Part shown: positions 62,144 through 64,000 of the stretch, in pieces
Layout: each line of letters starts with the position of its first letter
Position numbering within the stretch: the first letter of the stretch is position 1
From: Halomonas alkalisoli
GTDB lineage: Bacteria; Pseudomonadota; Gammaproteobacteria; Pseudomonadales; Halomonadaceae
Assembly: GCF_021412585.1 (NCBI RefSeq)
Contig: NZ_JAKCMI010000022.1
Coordinates: forward strand, 50,533-114,532
DNA length: 64,000 nucleotides
Direction of reading: 5' to 3'
Position numbers and translations under genes: made by a program
The notes under the pieces: model-generated
What the model was told of the DNA's origin: nothing
What the model saw: the letters and a program-made list of their open reading frames with translations, nothing else
The model's database searches: none

Positions 62144-62713
62144 ATGACCTCATCCAATCCCCCACCCGATCCCTCCCAGTATCTCGACGACCCCAACCGC
62201 AAGGCGCTGGAGCTCGACATCGAGGCACGCAAGGGACCGGCCCTGTTCCGCTGGCTGACGGTGCTCATGGAGCACCTGATCGCCACGATCCTGGTGGCGT
62301 TGATCGTGTCGGTGTCGGGCAACGTGGTCGGCCGCGCGCTGTTCAACCGCTCGCTGCCCTGGGCCGACGAACTGGCCCGCATGCTGTTCATCTGGCTGAT
62401 CTTCATCGGCGCCGCGGCGGCCTTCGCCCGCTATGAACACATCGCCGTGGACTTCCTGGTGCGCCGCCTCAAGCCCCGCGCCGCCCATGTGCTCTACCTG
62501 ATCCAGCACCTGATCATCACCGGCCTGATGGGCGTGCTGATCTGGGGCGGCTACGTCGTGATCTCCCGTTCCACCGGGCGTACCGCCATCCTCGGCGTGC
62601 CCTGGAACCTGATCAATGTCTCGCTGGTGCTCTGCGCGACCTTTATCGGCGCCGTGGCCATCTGGCGCGCCTGGCGCAGTATCACCCTCATTCGCACCGG
62701 CCAGGAGGCGTAG
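62144..62713 (+). CDS. TRAP transporter small permease (DctQ type)
   Basis: A 189-residue protein with four TM helices: LFNRSLPWADELARMLFIWL is the conserved DctQ segment, followed by ARYEHIAVDFLVRRL. It is the small membrane subunit that holds the DctM transport subunit. GGAG lies 7 bases before the ATG at 62144; the frame upstream to 62093 is not needed. Confidence 0.92.
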   Translation: MTSSNPPPDPSQYLDDPNRKALELDIEARKGPALFRWLTVLMEHLIATILVALIVSVSGNVVGRALFNRSLPWADELARMLFIWLIFIGAAAAFARYEHIAVDFLVRRLKPRAAHVLYLIQHLIITGLMGVLIWGGYVVISRSTGRTAILGVPWNLINVSLVLCATFIGAVAIWRAWRSITLIRTGQEA

Positions 62714-62716
62714 CCC

Positions 62717-64000
62717 ATGCTGTGGATCTTTCTTGGCATCCTGTTCGCCTCCATCGCCCTGGGCCTGCCGATCGCCTTCGGCCTCGGCGTGGCCGCGGTG
62801 GTGCTGGCGGTGATGTCCGACATTCCCCTGTCGATCCTGATCGAGCAGTCGGTGCGCGGGGTCAACAACTTCCCGCTGCTGGCGATTCCCTTCTTCATCC
62901 TGGTGGGTGAAGTGATGAGCGCCGGCGGCATCGCCCGGCGGCTGATGGAGCTGGCCGGTGCGCTGGTCGGTTTCGTGCGCGGCGGCCTGGGCCAGGTGGC
63001 GATCACCGGCTCGATGTTCTTCGGCGGCATCAGCGGCTCGGCGGTGGCGGACACCGCCGCCACCGGCTCGATGATGATCCCCTCGATGAAGCAGCAGGGT
63101 TACTCCGCCCCGCATGCCACGGCGATCAACACGGTCTCCTCCGTCATCGGCATCATCATCCCCCCCTCGATTCCGCTGATCCTGTTCGGCATCGTCACCG
63201 AGACCTCGATCAGCCGTCTGTTCATCGCCGGCATCGTGCCGGGCCTGCTGATCGGCTTCGGGCTGATGGTCACCACCTTCATCATGGCGACCCTGGAACA
63301 CGCCGGGAAGACCCGCAAGTTCCGCCTCGACCTGCTGTGGCAGGCCTTCAAGGCCGCCTGGCTGGCCCTGGTGCTTCCGGTGATCGTGATCGGCGGCATC
63401 ATCGGCGGGGTGTTCACCGCCACCGAGGCGGCGGTAGCCGCGCTGCTCTACTCGCTGTTCATCTCGCTGGTCTTCTATCGCGAGTTCCACCCGCGCGCCC
63501 TGTGGGGCATGCTGATCCGCACCGCTCGCCTGACCGGCATGGTCCTGCTGCTGCTGGCCTTCGCCACGGTGATCGCCTGGTTCCTGACCATCAACATGGT
63601 GCCCCAGACCCTGGTGCGCCAGGTGCAGGCGATCACCCAGGACCCGTTCTGGCTGCTGATGATCGTGGCCGCGCTGCTGCTGCTGGTGGGCTTCGTGATG
63701 GACCTGACCCCGGCCATGGTGATCATGGCGCCGATGCTGACGCCGATCGTCACCACGGTGGGCGTCGATCCGGCCTACTTCGGGGTGCTGATGGCCTTCA
63801 TCCTCGGCATCGGGCTGCTGACGCCGCCGGTGGGCACCTGCCTCTATGTGGGCTGCGGGGTGGGCAAGGTCTCGATGGAGTCGCTGGTCAAGGCCATGCT
63901 GCCGTATTACGCGGCGCTGCTGGTGGTGCTGGTGATCCTGATCGCCTTCCCCGGCATCGTCACCTGGCTGCCCGACATCACCGCCGTGCGCGGCAACTGA
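62717..64000 (+). CDS. TRAP transporter large permease (DctM type)
   Basis: A 427-residue protein with about 12 TM helices and the DctM signatures FFGGISGSAVADTAATGSMM, SVIGIIIPPSIPLILFGIV and LTPPVGTCLYVGCGV. It carries sodium-coupled substrate transport with DctP and DctQ. It starts 3 bases after the dctQ stop, with the GGAGG inside the dctQ end. The stop codon is the last base of the window, so the gene is complete. Confidence 0.95.
   Translation: MLWIFLGILFASIALGLPIAFGLGVAAVVLAVMSDIPLSILIEQSVRGVNNFPLLAIPFFILVGEVMSAGGIARRLMELAGALVGFVRGGLGQVAITGSMFFGGISGSAVADTAATGSMMIPSMKQQGYSAPHATAINTVSSVIGIIIPPSIPLILFGIVTETSISRLFIAGIVPGLLIGFGLMVTTFIMATLEHAGKTRKFRLDLLWQAFKAAWLALVLPVIVIGGIIGGVFTATEAAVAALLYSLFISLVFYREFHPRALWGMLIRTARLTGMVLLLLAFATVIAWFLTINMVPQTLVRQVQAITQDPFWLLMIVAALLLLVGFVMDLTPAMVIMAPMLTPIVTTVGVDPAYFGVLMAFILGIGLLTPPVGTCLYVGCGVGKVSMESLVKAMLPYYAALLVVLVILIAFPGIVTWLPDITAVRGN

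Noticed and set aside
62150..63490. 446-codon minus-strand frame opposite the TRAP genes
   Set aside because: Asp/Gly/His/Gln-rich antisense shadow of dctQ and dctM.
1..64000. tRNA, rRNA, prophage or integrative element in the window
   Set aside because: No tRNA-like cloverleaf, rRNA segment, integrase or phage structural gene was recognised on either strand.

Overview
The window reads as chromosomal DNA of a GC-rich gammaproteobacterium, most likely a Halomonadaceae (Halomonas-type) species. This is inferred from the mix of enterobacterial-style housekeeping genes (topB, rfaH, proS, yejK, trxC, ampG), TRAP and glutamine-type ABC transporters, acidic exported proteins, and many c-di-GMP genes. 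Coding density is high. I see no tRNA, rRNA, CRISPR array or prophage. About 70 protein genes are supported.

Layout. 1-9 kb: a partial panE, a small DUF3185 protein, topoisomerase III, an ABC1-family kinase, a 275-bp MITE inserted on the kinase stop codon, a SEC-C protein, AmpG, RfaH and an FKBP isomerase. 9-15.5 kb: a probable CcoM cbb3-oxidase microprotein behind an FNR/ANR-type promoter. It is followed by two facing signalling units: a molybdopterin-fold periplasmic protein with a GGDEF protein, and a cupredoxin / sensor-GGDEF-EAL / outer-membrane barrel / haemoglobin-lipoprotein cluster. 15.5-24 kb: a lytic transglycosylase, proS, a GNAT enzyme, a lipoprotein, then an operon satD-DUF3307-amiD preceded by three identically spaced palindromes, and a MoxR/VWA pair. 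24-25.5 kb: an AbiEi/AbiEii toxin-antitoxin pair of lower GC with its own operator.

25.5-40 kb: a beta-hydroxyacid dehydrogenase, a PAS-GGDEF protein, a remnant of an N-carbamoyl amino-acid amidohydrolase, a phosphoesterase, a LysR-controlled pirin/YcaC/pirin group, DUF503, a two-PAS GGDEF protein, an ABC exporter, a GATase, YejK and a further GGDEF protein. 40-50 kb: a second MITE-like element, an ABC-2 exporter pair, PpiC, small proteins, thioredoxin 2, a 15-bp tandem repeat that may encode a microprotein, a methyltransferase with a doubtful 5' end, an M50 protease, an SDR enzyme, an M28 peptidase and a YbaK-type deacylase. 50-64 kb: a paired bacterial-PH membrane module, a glutaredoxin-like protein, an operon of amino-acid ABC transporter + C45 Ntn hydrolase + RpiR regulator, LysM and OB-type envelope proteins, a DUF1624 membrane protein, a beta-lactamase-fold protein, and a complete TRAP transporter behind a GntR-type operator.

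How parts fit together. Five GGDEF/EAL genes lie within 31 kb. Two of the transport operons and the satD operon carry palindromes placed on or beside recognisable promoters, so their control can be predicted. The best candidate for a little-described system is the cupredoxin/EAL/barrel/haemoglobin cluster. The best regulatory observation is the 29-bp-phased operator triplet in front of satD.
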